DNA of 11,776 nucleotides from DATAXP01 sp036272935 (GTDB lineage: Bacteria; Planctomycetota; Planctomycetia; Pirellulales; PNKZ01). The notes under the pieces were generated by a model that was not told where the DNA came from, made no database searches, and saw nothing but the letters and a program-made list of their open reading frames with translations. This document shows positions 6,224-11,776 of the stretch, one piece after another. The number at the start of each line of letters is the position of its first letter. The stretch's first letter is position 1. The DNA lies in the NCBI GenBank assembly GCA_036272935.1, contig DATAXP010000049.1, forward strand, positions 1-11,776, in the 5' to 3' direction. The translations under genes were made by a program, and so were the position numbers.

Positions 6224-7453
6224 TTATTTGACGTCTGTGCTACCCAACCTCGTCAGCATTGGCACGAGCAGCCAACATGCCGCCGTGGTCGCGGCACCGG
6301 TGGCGACGACGATTGCGAACGCCGTGCGTGCCTCGCATTGTTCGAGAAGCCGCTGGTACATTGCGCCGCCGAGGTGCGTCGAGAGCATCATGCTCAGGTT
6401 GGCCACGGCCATCATCGTGGCGAACACGGTGGCCGCCCATGCCAACGGACAGACCTGTGCCGTGAGGTCGAGCATGGCCAGCGTTGCCACGGTCGAGGCG
6501 AAGCCGAACAGCGCCGCCGCGATGCATGCCGAGCGCTCGCCATCGACCGCCGCGTAGCAGAGCGTGCCGATCACCCCCAGGCCGATCGAGACATGGATCA
6601 GTTGCCGCGCAGATAAGCGGCGGCAGTAGGCCGCATACAGGCCGCAAGCCGCGAGCGCCGTCACCGCGGCAATCGCGTTGCTTGTACCGACGAAGCTTTC
6701 GCTGAGTCCCAAGCCGCTGGTGAGATGCAGGTACAGCACCGCGCCGCAGAACGGATTGAAGTGCCACAAAAAGATAAACGTCCCCAGTACCAGCAGCAGC
6801 GGCCACGCGCTGCCGCGCGGCGCAGCGTGGTATTGGTCCGTCCGCGCAGTCGCAGCGATGGCCGGCGGCTCGACCAACCGCACCGCCATCCACAGCATCG
6901 CGCCGCTGAATACCGCGCAGATCAACAGCGGCAGCCGATACATGGCGCGCTGGCTTAACTCGCCACCGGCGAGGCTGGTGATGATTGCCGCGGCGTAGAT
7001 GGCCGACCACTGGATCGACTGCAACTGCCCCGTGGTGCCGGTGGGCTGGCCGAACTCGACCATCAGCGCGTCGATCACCACGTCGGCAAAGGCCACGCCG
7101 AGTGCCGGCACCAGCAGGCACGCCAGGAGCAACCACGGGGCTGGTTCCTGCGGGGCGTACACGTATAGCGCCGCAAAACCAATCGTCGACAGCAGACTCG
7201 AAGCGATGAGGTAGCTCTTACGCCGCGAGCCGAACAGCGGCACCGAGTCGACCAGCAGGCCGTACAGCGGCTTCAACGCCCAGGGCAGGACAAGTGCCGC
7301 CGAGAACGTCGCGATCTCCTGCGGCGATCGCTGCCAGGAGCGCAGCAGGCTCATCATCGGTTGCGCCAGCAGTCCGTCGCTGGGCTCGCCGATCCCCTGG
7401 ATGAAGTACATCGCGGCCAGCAGCGGTCCCAGCCGGCGCACGGTCGGCGACAT
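6224..7453 (-). CDS. BT1/folate-biopterin-type major facilitator transporter
   Basis: Inner-membrane transporter of 409 residues with about 12 hydrophobic segments. It belongs with the BT1 (folate-biopterin transporter) branch of the major facilitator superfamily. The diagnostic parts are AMYFIQGIGEPSDGLLAQP (14-32), PWALKPLYGLLVDSVPLFGSRRK (57-79, the loop 2-3 signature) and the acidic ADVVIDALMVE (123-133). In protists and cyanobacteria this family carries folates or pterins; the substrate here is unknown. The ATG at 7453 is chosen because GGAGG (7463-7459) lies 5 bases before it. An in-frame TTG at 7519 would add a polar leader not typical of the family. It is divergent from the dioxygenase gene and convergent with the PSP1 gene. 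A role in cofactor uptake together with bioB would be speculation. Confidence 0.85.
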   Translation of the reverse strand: MSPTVRRLGPLLAAMYFIQGIGEPSDGLLAQPMMSLLRSWQRSPQEIATFSAALVLPWALKPLYGLLVDSVPLFGSRRKSYLIASSLLSTIGFAALYVYAPQEPAPWLLLACLLVPALGVAFADVVIDALMVEFGQPTGTTGQLQSIQWSAIYAAAIITSLAGGELSQRAMYRLPLLICAVFSGAMLWMAVRLVEPPAIAATARTDQYHAAPRGSAWPLLLVLGTFIFLWHFNPFCGAVLYLHLTSGLGLSESFVGTSNAIAAVTALAACGLYAAYCRRLSARQLIHVSIGLGVIGTLCYAAVDGERSACIAAALFGFASTVATLAMLDLTAQVCPLAWAATVFATMMAVANLSMMLSTHLGGAMYQRLLEQCEARTAFAIVVATGAATTAACWLLVPMLTRLGSTDVK

Positions 7454-7609
7454 CAAGGCCTCCAATCCCTCGCGTAGTTTAGCCGGCCGCCGCGGCGTCT
7501 GCGAAAAATCGAAGTGCAATTTTGTGGCGCGACAGGCGTTATAGTGGCGGAATCATGCACCGGCGGCATCGCTGGCTAGTGGTCACTCTTTTCACGGACG
7601 CAACCGATC

Positions 7610-8323
7610 ATGCACCGGTCGAGTTTTTTGCCTACACGACGCACGTTCCTCGGCGCCTTTGGTGCCGCACTGTTCACGACCCGCGGGCTGCTGGCCGAGC
7701 AGCTTTTCGAAACTCCCTGGCTGACCGAGGGACCTTTCTATCCCGATCGGCTGCCGCTGGATACCGACAACGACCTGATCAAGCTCGGCGATAGCCTCAC
7801 GCCGGCTGTCGGCGAGATTACGCATTTGGCCGGCCGCGTGCTCGATGCCGCCGGCAATCCGCTTCGGAACGCGACCGTTGAAATCTGGCAGTGCGATGCC
7901 AAGGGCGTTTACTTGCACTCGGCCGACATGCACTCCGCCGAAAATGGCCGCAACCAGCGGCGGCGTGACGCAAACTTCCAGGGTTATGGCCGCTTCGAAA
8001 CCGCCTCGAACGGCGAGTACCGCTTCCGCACCATCAAGCCGGTTCCCTATCCGGGCCGGCCGGCTCCGCACATACATTTCAAAGTCAGCCGCGGCGACCG
8101 CGAGCTGATCACCACGCAACTGTTCATTCGCGGCAACTCGGGAAACCTGCAAGACCATATCTTTTTCGAGGCCGGCGATGCGATCGACCGCGAGCTGGTG
8201 CAGGCCGATTTCAAGCCGGTGTCGACATCGCGCGTCGGCGAGTTGGCGGCGACGTTCGAGATTGTCATCGGCCACACGCCCGATGAGCGCGAGTTCCGCT
8301 CGTCGCTGGATCGCAAGGGTTGA
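7610..8323 (+). CDS. Tat-exported intradiol ring-cleavage dioxygenase
   Basis: Predicted non-haem Fe(III) enzyme related to protocatechuate 3,4-dioxygenase, which cuts catechol-type rings between the two hydroxyls. The 237-residue product begins with a twin-arginine signal (TRRTFLGAFGAALF, 9-22, ending near GLLA), so it probably acts outside the cytoplasm. The dioxygenase domain shows LTEGPFYPD (38-46), VEIWQCDAKGVY (90-101), YRFRTIKPVPYPG (137-149) and APHIHFKVS (152-160). The expected iron ligands by comparison with Pseudomonas protocatechuate dioxygenase are Tyr101, Tyr147, His154 and His156, all present. No partner alpha subunit or ring-degradation pathway is nearby, so the true substrate is unknown. 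The ATG at 7610 has no strong ribosome binding site but gives a complete Tat signal. The EF-hand gene follows 53 nt downstream on the same strand and may share its transcript. Confidence 0.92.
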   Translation: MHRSSFLPTRRTFLGAFGAALFTTRGLLAEQLFETPWLTEGPFYPDRLPLDTDNDLIKLGDSLTPAVGEITHLAGRVLDAAGNPLRNATVEIWQCDAKGVYLHSADMHSAENGRNQRRRDANFQGYGRFETASNGEYRFRTIKPVPYPGRPAPHIHFKVSRGDRELITTQLFIRGNSGNLQDHIFFEAGDAIDRELVQADFKPVSTSRVGELAATFEIVIGHTPDEREFRSSLDRKG

Positions 8324-8376
8324 TCGTAAGTAACTGTCGCACGACTGTTCTGTTTTTTCGAGGGGAGGCACACACG

Positions 8377-9060
8377 ATGCGAGTGATCGGACTGTTTTCT
8401 GTGGCCGTGTGGTTCAGCGCAGCGACGATGGCTGCGGCCCAGGCCGAGCGCGACGCTCAGCGCGGGGCCGGCGGCACGTTGGCCGATCGATTGATGAAGT
8501 TCGACGCCAACGAAGACGGCAAACTCACAAAGGACGAAGTGACCGACGAGCGTCTGCAATCGATCTTCGTCCGCATCGATGTCGACAAGGACGGCACGGT
8601 GACCAAGGAGGAGATTGCCACGTTCGCCAAGGAATCGGGACGCTTGGGCGACGGTGGCCAGCGGCGTGGTCCATCCGATGGCGGCCCGCGTGGCAACGGG
8701 CAGCGTGATCGCGGCGGTCCTCCGGGCGGCGGACCGGGTGCAGGCGGCGGCCCAGGCGGCCCAGGCGGACGGGGCGGGCCGCCGAAGCCGGGCGACGTTC
8801 TGCCGCCGGGAGTGCAAGACATGCTCGACCTCAGCGATCAGCAGCGCGAGCAGCTTGCCACACTGCAAAAGGAAGTCAACGATCGGCTGAAAGACATTCT
8901 CACCAAGGATCAACACGCGCAGTTGCGCGAGATGCGCGAGCGTGGCCCCCGCGGCGGCGCTCCCGGCGGCCCTGGACCACGTGAAGGTGGCCCACCGCCA
9001 GCAGGCGGACCCGGCGATCGTCCGCGGCCGCCGCGCGACACGCTACCTGAGAGCAAATGA
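8377..9060 (+). CDS. Secreted EF-hand protein with LTxxQ-like C-terminal helices
   Basis: The 227-residue product starts at an ATG 8 bases after GGGGAGG (8362-8368). It has a signal peptide (MRVIGLFSVAVWFSAATMAAAQA). Two EF-hand loops follow: DANEDGKLTKDE (43-54) and DVDKDGTVTKEE (68-79), each with acidic residues at positions 1, 5 and 12 and Asp or Asn at 3, so calcium binding is likely. Residues about 85-138 are a disordered Gly/Pro/Arg linker. A helical part (about 147-187) contains LSDQQ and LTKDQ, the spaced LTxxQ motifs known from periplasmic Spy/CpxP and zinc-resistance-associated proteins. The end is again Gly/Pro-rich. Predicted location is periplasmic. I infer a stress-sensing or chaperone-like role tuned by calcium, but the function is not established. 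It follows the dioxygenase gene by 53 nt. Confidence 0.85.
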   Translation: MRVIGLFSVAVWFSAATMAAAQAERDAQRGAGGTLADRLMKFDANEDGKLTKDEVTDERLQSIFVRIDVDKDGTVTKEEIATFAKESGRLGDGGQRRGPSDGGPRGNGQRDRGGPPGGGPGAGGGPGGPGGRGGPPKPGDVLPPGVQDMLDLSDQQREQLATLQKEVNDRLKDILTKDQHAQLREMRERGPRGGAPGGPGPREGGPPPAGGPGDRPRPPRDTLPESK

Positions 9061-9080
9061 CCGGCGCGCCCATCACCGTT

Positions 9081-9146
9081 GCAGCACGGTCTCCCGACCG
9101 TGCTGCACTCGGGTAGCGTGTGGCATGGTCGGGAGACCATGCCACA
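9081..9146. repeat. Pair of related hairpins with compensatory base change and complementary loops
   Basis: Hairpin 1 spans 9081-9106, with perfect 11-bp arms (GCAGCACGGTC and GACCGTGCTGC) and loop TCCC. Hairpin 2 spans 9119-9146, with perfect 12-bp arms (TGTGGCATGGTC and GACCATGCCACA) and loop GGGA. Their cores are inverted copies of each other. At one stem position hairpin 1 has C-G where hairpin 2 has T-A, so pairing is kept. The loops are complementary. No T-tract follows, so this is not a standard terminator. It lies in the gap between the EF-hand and propeller genes. Confidence 0.9.
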
Positions 9147-9168
9147 ACGGGAGTGCCACAACGGGAGT
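9141..9168. repeat. Exact tandem duplication of 14 bases
   Basis: GCCACAACGGGAGT occurs twice in a row (9141-9154 and 9155-9168). The first copy begins inside the right arm of hairpin 2, so the second copy repeats a piece of that hairpin edge (GCCACA). This looks like a recent slippage or partial duplication of the repeat element. Confidence 0.9.
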
Positions 9169-9180
9169 GGTTTCTAAATG

Positions 9181-9218
9181 GACCACCAAGGCACGAAGGG
9201 CACCAAAAGGTGGCAAGG
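9181..9218. repeat. Possible dispersed CACCAAGGCACGAAGG-type repeat
   Basis: The run ACCACCAAGGCACGAAGGGC and the following ACCAAAAGG is an irregular array of CACCAAGG/CACGAAGG words. I recall this low-complexity style in planctomycete and other environmental genomes, often close to hairpin elements as here. There is one copy only and the borders are uncertain. The rest of the gap up to the propeller start at 9281 shows nothing else I can name. Confidence 0.4.
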
Positions 9219-9280
9219 GATCGCGCGCGGCGATACGATTGAGCGTGCCCGCGTACCTCCCCGCTTGCGGAATCCCTGCC

Positions 9281-10534
9281 ATGCCCATTGCCTGCCGGCT
9301 CGTTGTTGCGTCGATCGTATTCGGCACCGCGCTCGTGCCGTCGCTTCACGGCCAAGAGTGGACGCGCTTCCGCGGGCCCAACGGCCAGGGCGTGAGCACG
9401 GCCAAGGGCATCCCGGTCAAGTGGACCGAGAGCGACTACAACTGGAAGGCCGCCTTGCCGGGCATCGGCCATTCATCGCCGGTGCTCTGGGGCGGCAAGG
9501 TCTTTTTGACCAGCGCTATGAACGAGACTGCCGAACGGATCGTGCTGTGTCTCGATTCCGCCACGGGCGACATCCTCTGGGAGCGCCGCTACCCGTCGAG
9601 CGTCCACGCCAAGCACCTGAAAAACAGCTTTGCCTCGGCCACGCCCGCCGTCGATAAGGAGCATGTCTACACCTGCTGGTCGGCCCCCGACGAATACATT
9701 GTCCTGGCGCTCGACCATGACGGCCGCGAAGCGTGGCGCGTCGATCTGGGGCCGGTCGTCAGCCAGCATTCGACCGGCAGCTCGCCGATCGTGTACGACG
9801 GTATGGTGGTGATCGGCAACGACCAGGACGGGCCGATCAAGGAGAACCCGAACGAAGGGGTGAGCTTTCTGGTGGCGCTCGATTGCCGCGACGGCAGGCA
9901 ACACTGGCGCACGCCGCGCGAGAACGCCGTGGTCAGCTACTCTACGCCGTGCGTCTTTCGGCCGAAGCAAGGCAAGCCGCAACTGATCTTCAACAGCCAG
10001 GCGCACGGCATCACGAGCATCGACCCCGCGACCGGCAAAGTGAACTGGGAACTCGGCGTGTTCGATAAGCGATCGGTCAGCTCGCCGATCGTCGCGGCCG
10101 GGCTGATCTTCGGCACCACCGGCTCCGGTGGCGGCGGCAGCTACGTTGCCGCGGTGCGACCGGGACCGCAGCCCGAGCTGGCTTACAAGATCACGTCGAT
10201 GGCCCCCTACGTGCCGACGCTCGTGGCAAACGACAAGCTGTTGTTCCTATGGAGCGACAAGGGGATCGTCAGTTGCGTCGACGTACAAACCGGCGAAGGC
10301 ATCTGGCGCGAACGAGTGGGCGGCAACTACTCGGGTTCGCCGGTGATTGTCGATGGCAAGCTGTACTGCATCGCCGAGGATGGCACGGTGGCGGTGCTCG
10401 CCGCGGGGCCGGAGTACAAGCAGCTCGGCGAGAATCCGCTGGGCGAAGCCAGCCACAGCACGCCGGCGGTGGCCGACGGACGCATGTACCTGCGCACATA
10501 TTCGCATTTGATTAGCGTCGGCGGGAAGAAATGA
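9281..10534 (+). CDS. Secreted PQQ-like beta-propeller (quinoprotein-like) protein
   Basis: The 417-residue product has a signal peptide (MPIACRLVVASIVFGTALVP, cleavage likely near SLHG/QEW) and then the planctomycete-style opening EWTRFRGPNGQGVS (26-39). The rest is a series of propeller blades. Trp-bearing strands include TGDILWERRY (95-104), GREAWRVDLG (148-157), DGRQHWRTPRE (204-214), TGKVNWELG (251-259) and TGEGIWRERVGG (337-348). These alternate with SSPV/SSPI/STPAV strands (for example 65-68, 167-170, 267-270 and 393-396). Such proteins resemble the BamB and quinoprotein dehydrogenase propellers, but I see no clear PQQ or haem ligands, so enzyme activity is doubtful. It is probably periplasmic. 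The ATG at 9281 is chosen because the signal peptide starts there; the ribosome binding site is weak. Long repeat-filled gaps on both sides suggest it is transcribed alone. Confidence 0.9.
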   Translation: MPIACRLVVASIVFGTALVPSLHGQEWTRFRGPNGQGVSTAKGIPVKWTESDYNWKAALPGIGHSSPVLWGGKVFLTSAMNETAERIVLCLDSATGDILWERRYPSSVHAKHLKNSFASATPAVDKEHVYTCWSAPDEYIVLALDHDGREAWRVDLGPVVSQHSTGSSPIVYDGMVVIGNDQDGPIKENPNEGVSFLVALDCRDGRQHWRTPRENAVVSYSTPCVFRPKQGKPQLIFNSQAHGITSIDPATGKVNWELGVFDKRSVSSPIVAAGLIFGTTGSGGGGSYVAAVRPGPQPELAYKITSMAPYVPTLVANDKLLFLWSDKGIVSCVDVQTGEGIWRERVGGNYSGSPVIVDGKLYCIAEDGTVAVLAAGPEYKQLGENPLGEASHSTPAVADGRMYLRTYSHLISVGGKK

Positions 10535-10535
10535 G

Positions 10536-10602
10536 CCACAGATGAACACGGATGCACACGGACTGAACAGGCTGGTTGGTGTACATCGGTGTTCATCTGT
10601 GG
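10536..10602. repeat. Long imperfect hairpin after the propeller gene
   Basis: CCACAGATGAACACGGATG (10536-10554) pairs with the reverse complement of 10584-10602, with a single mismatch in 19. Weaker pairing continues inward for about 10 more bases. It starts 2 bases after the propeller stop codon. The second arm is followed by TTTTCT, so it might act as a terminator. CCACAGATGAACAC is a word I recall as dispersed in planctomycete and related genomes. Apart from the -10-like box at 10669-10674, the rest of the gap to the next gene shows nothing clear. Confidence 0.8.
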
Positions 10603-10668
10603 TTTTCTCGGCCGTGCGTCGTGACCAGGCCGCGCGATTTCCACCACTTCCCAACGCCCGCGAAAGGC

Positions 10669-10674
10669 TATACT
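10669..10674 (+). promoter_or_regulatory. Possible -10 element for the zinc-ribbon gene
   Basis: TATACT matches five of six bases of a -10 box in a locally AT-rich stretch (GGCTATACTAAGTAAAAGG) about 35 bases before the ATG at 10706. No convincing -35 box lies 16-18 bases upstream, so the call is weak. Confidence 0.35.
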
Positions 10675-10705
10675 AAGTAAAAGGGTAATTGCGCGCCGAT
10701 GTTCG

Positions 10706-11407
10706 ATGCAGGTTATGCCGATTCCGGTCGTCTGCCCCACCTGTTCGCGGAAGTTGAAGGCACCTGAGGCGCTGGCGGGAAAGGTTGCGCGCTGCCCTCA
10801 ATGCCAGACACTGGTACCGGTGCCAAAACTTGGCGAACCGTTGTCCGCCGGGAAGGGCACAGCCCTCGCTGGCGCTGCGGCAAAGATCAACCCCGCTGTG
10901 GCCAAAGCAGGCGCGTCAGCGGCGCGGGGGAGTGCTCCGCCCAGAGGTGCCTCGCCGCCGGCTCGCCCGGCCAGCGGGATATCGCCCCCCGCGCCGGCGC
11001 ACAGGCCGAGGCAATCGGAGACCAACGGGGTTCCAGTGCCAGCGGCACCGGCTGCGCCGACGTTTGCGTCGAGCCAGACCGCTGAGCCCGCACCGGCGGC
11101 GCGAACACACCAGTCCCCGGCCTCGATCGACCCGTGGGCCGACGCACCGTTCGGCGCGTCGTCGGAGGCTTCGGCCGGTCACGACGGTGGATCGAGCGAC
11201 CACGTCGCGTGGCCGAAACTGCTGTCTCCTCCTCCGCCGCATTCCGAAGAGCAGTGGACGCCGCCAGTTGATGAAGTGCAATCGACCACGGCACGAATCT
11301 TGGTGCCGGTGTTCTTTCTGAGCCTGTTGGCTGCCGCCGGCATCGCGGCGTGGCAGTACCAGTGGATCATCGAGCAAGTGCAACTGCTGATCGAGCAGTG
11401 GTTCTAA
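10706..11407 (+). CDS. Zinc-ribbon protein with disordered linker and C-terminal membrane helix
   Basis: Function unknown. The 233-residue product begins with a four-cysteine zinc ribbon, CPTCSRKLKAPEALAGKVARCPQC (Cys10, 13, 30, 33), in the style of the many planctomycete proteins that start with a ribbon of this kind. Residues about 50-190 are rich in Pro, Ala and Ser and look disordered. One membrane helix follows (about 199-216, ILVPVFFLSLLAAAGIAA), then a short amphipathic end (QYQWIIEQVQLLIEQWF). The topology suggests a membrane anchor with a soluble ribbon-bearing N-terminus. An in-frame ATG at 10715 would shorten it by 3 residues; neither start has a good ribosome binding site. The transposase stop codon lies only 25 bases downstream on the opposite strand, so an insertion sequence ends very close to this gene and may have altered its end. 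Confidence 0.75.
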   Translation: MQVMPIPVVCPTCSRKLKAPEALAGKVARCPQCQTLVPVPKLGEPLSAGKGTALAGAAAKINPAVAKAGASAARGSAPPRGASPPARPASGISPPAPAHRPRQSETNGVPVPAAPAAPTFASSQTAEPAPAARTHQSPASIDPWADAPFGASSEASAGHDGGSSDHVAWPKLLSPPPPHSEEQWTPPVDEVQSTTARILVPVFFLSLLAAAGIAAWQYQWIIEQVQLLIEQWF

Positions 11408-11432
11408 TGCCTAAGCAGTAGTTTCTAGGGCA

Positions 11433-11776
11433 TTACGCGGCCCGTGTAGTTCGTTGGCCGCAGTGGTATTTGGTCTGTGGTGGTTTTGGCAAGTCGTCCC
11501 AGGCGGCCACGAGTTGTGAAAACCTCGCGCGGTGTCTCCAAAACAATCGCCGCAGGTCGAGGATCGAGGCGTGCTTCTTGTCGGGGTTCCAAGGCGGTGC
11601 GGGTCGCCAACGAGGGCCCCGAGCCGCGTCGAGTCGGAATTGCACCAGTCGCAGCAGCGTGAGCGCGAGCATCTGCACCTGAAACGTGCGCAGGATCGGC
11701 TCCTTGGTCCAAGCACGACATTCCTCCATGCCGAGGCGTTGTTTGTGATCGCGAAACCCATCTTCCTGGCGAAAGC
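11433..11776 (-). mobile_element. IS4-type transposase, C-terminal part (continues past the window)
   Basis: Reading leftward from the window edge, an open frame gives FRQEDGFRDHKQRLGMEECR, then AWTKEPILRTFQVQMLALTLLR, and ends at a TAA at 11435-11433, with no internal stop. The spacing E-x6-K (Glu at 11765-11763, then DGFRDH, then Lys) matches the end of the YREK signature of IS4-family DDE transposases, whose Glu is the third catalytic residue. The tail has WNPDKKHASILDLRRLFWRHR. Roughly the last 114 residues are visible. The N-terminal two-thirds with the two Asp residues lie outside, so it cannot be told whether the element is intact. The matching end of the element must lie in or near 11408-11432; I cannot identify its inverted repeat without the other end. 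Confidence 0.75.

Noticed and set aside
4415..7453. bioB, PSP1 and BT1 transporter as a vitamin gene cluster
   Set aside because: The three genes alternate in strand, share no transcript, and the transporter substrate is unknown; proximity alone does not support a joint pathway.
7552..7618. ATCATGCACCGG occurring at 7552-7563 and 7607-7618 before and at the dioxygenase start
   Set aside because: A single 12-base direct repeat without symmetry or further copies; probably chance or a small duplication, too little to call a regulatory site.
9061..9218. CRISPR-like array from the clustered repeats before the propeller gene
   Set aside because: The repeats are inverted hairpins and one tandem doubling, with no regular repeat-spacer pattern and no cas genes.
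8942..9280. N-terminal extension of the propeller protein into the EF-hand gene
   Set aside because: It would overlap the end of the EF-hand gene and translate the hairpin repeats; a proper signal peptide begins at 9281.

Overview
The window looks like ordinary chromosome of a GC-rich planctomycete, most likely of the Pirellulales type. The evidence is the gene styles together: a secreted PQQ-like propeller beginning EWTRFRGPNGQG, an N-terminal zinc-ribbon protein with a Pro/Ala-rich linker and one membrane helix, a PSP1-domain protein with a Cys-rich tail, and a secreted EF-hand protein with a Gly/Pro-rich middle. Several kinds of palindromic intergenic repeat point the same way. The assignment comes from recognition, not from a database search.

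Left part (1-4402): a leftward pair runs off the left edge, an O-methyltransferase (529-1530) followed 29 nt later by a truncated family I inorganic pyrophosphatase with a TTG start (2-499). Divergent from it is priA, the replication-restart helicase (1629-3914), complete with its eight zinc-binding cysteines. It is followed by a perfect 17-bp inverted repeat and a 103-residue protein of unknown function (4091-4402) with its own promoter-like sequence and a strong ribosome binding site.

Middle part (4415-7453): bioB (leftward), a PSP1-domain protein (rightward) and a BT1/folate-biopterin-type membrane transporter (leftward) alternate in strand. There is no other biotin gene next to bioB. The PSP1 and BT1 genes converge on a nested double hairpin.

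Right part (7610-11407): four rightward genes code for envelope or exported proteins. These are a Tat-exported intradiol ring-cleavage dioxygenase, a secreted EF-hand/LTxxQ protein, a secreted PQQ-like beta-propeller and a zinc-ribbon membrane protein. The gaps on either side of the propeller gene are filled with palindromic repeats. In one of these gaps two hairpins differ by a compensatory base-pair change and have complementary loops. The window ends inside the C-terminal part of a leftward IS4-type transposase.

I see no CRISPR array, no defence island, no tRNA or rRNA and no clearly new multi-gene system. The most unusual content is the dense and varied set of palindromic intergenic elements, plus two proteins with possible metal-binding additions (the PSP1 Cys tail and the EF-hand/LTxxQ fusion). 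No stretch over 300 bases lacks a gene; the longest gene-free gap (9061-9280) is largely occupied by repeats.
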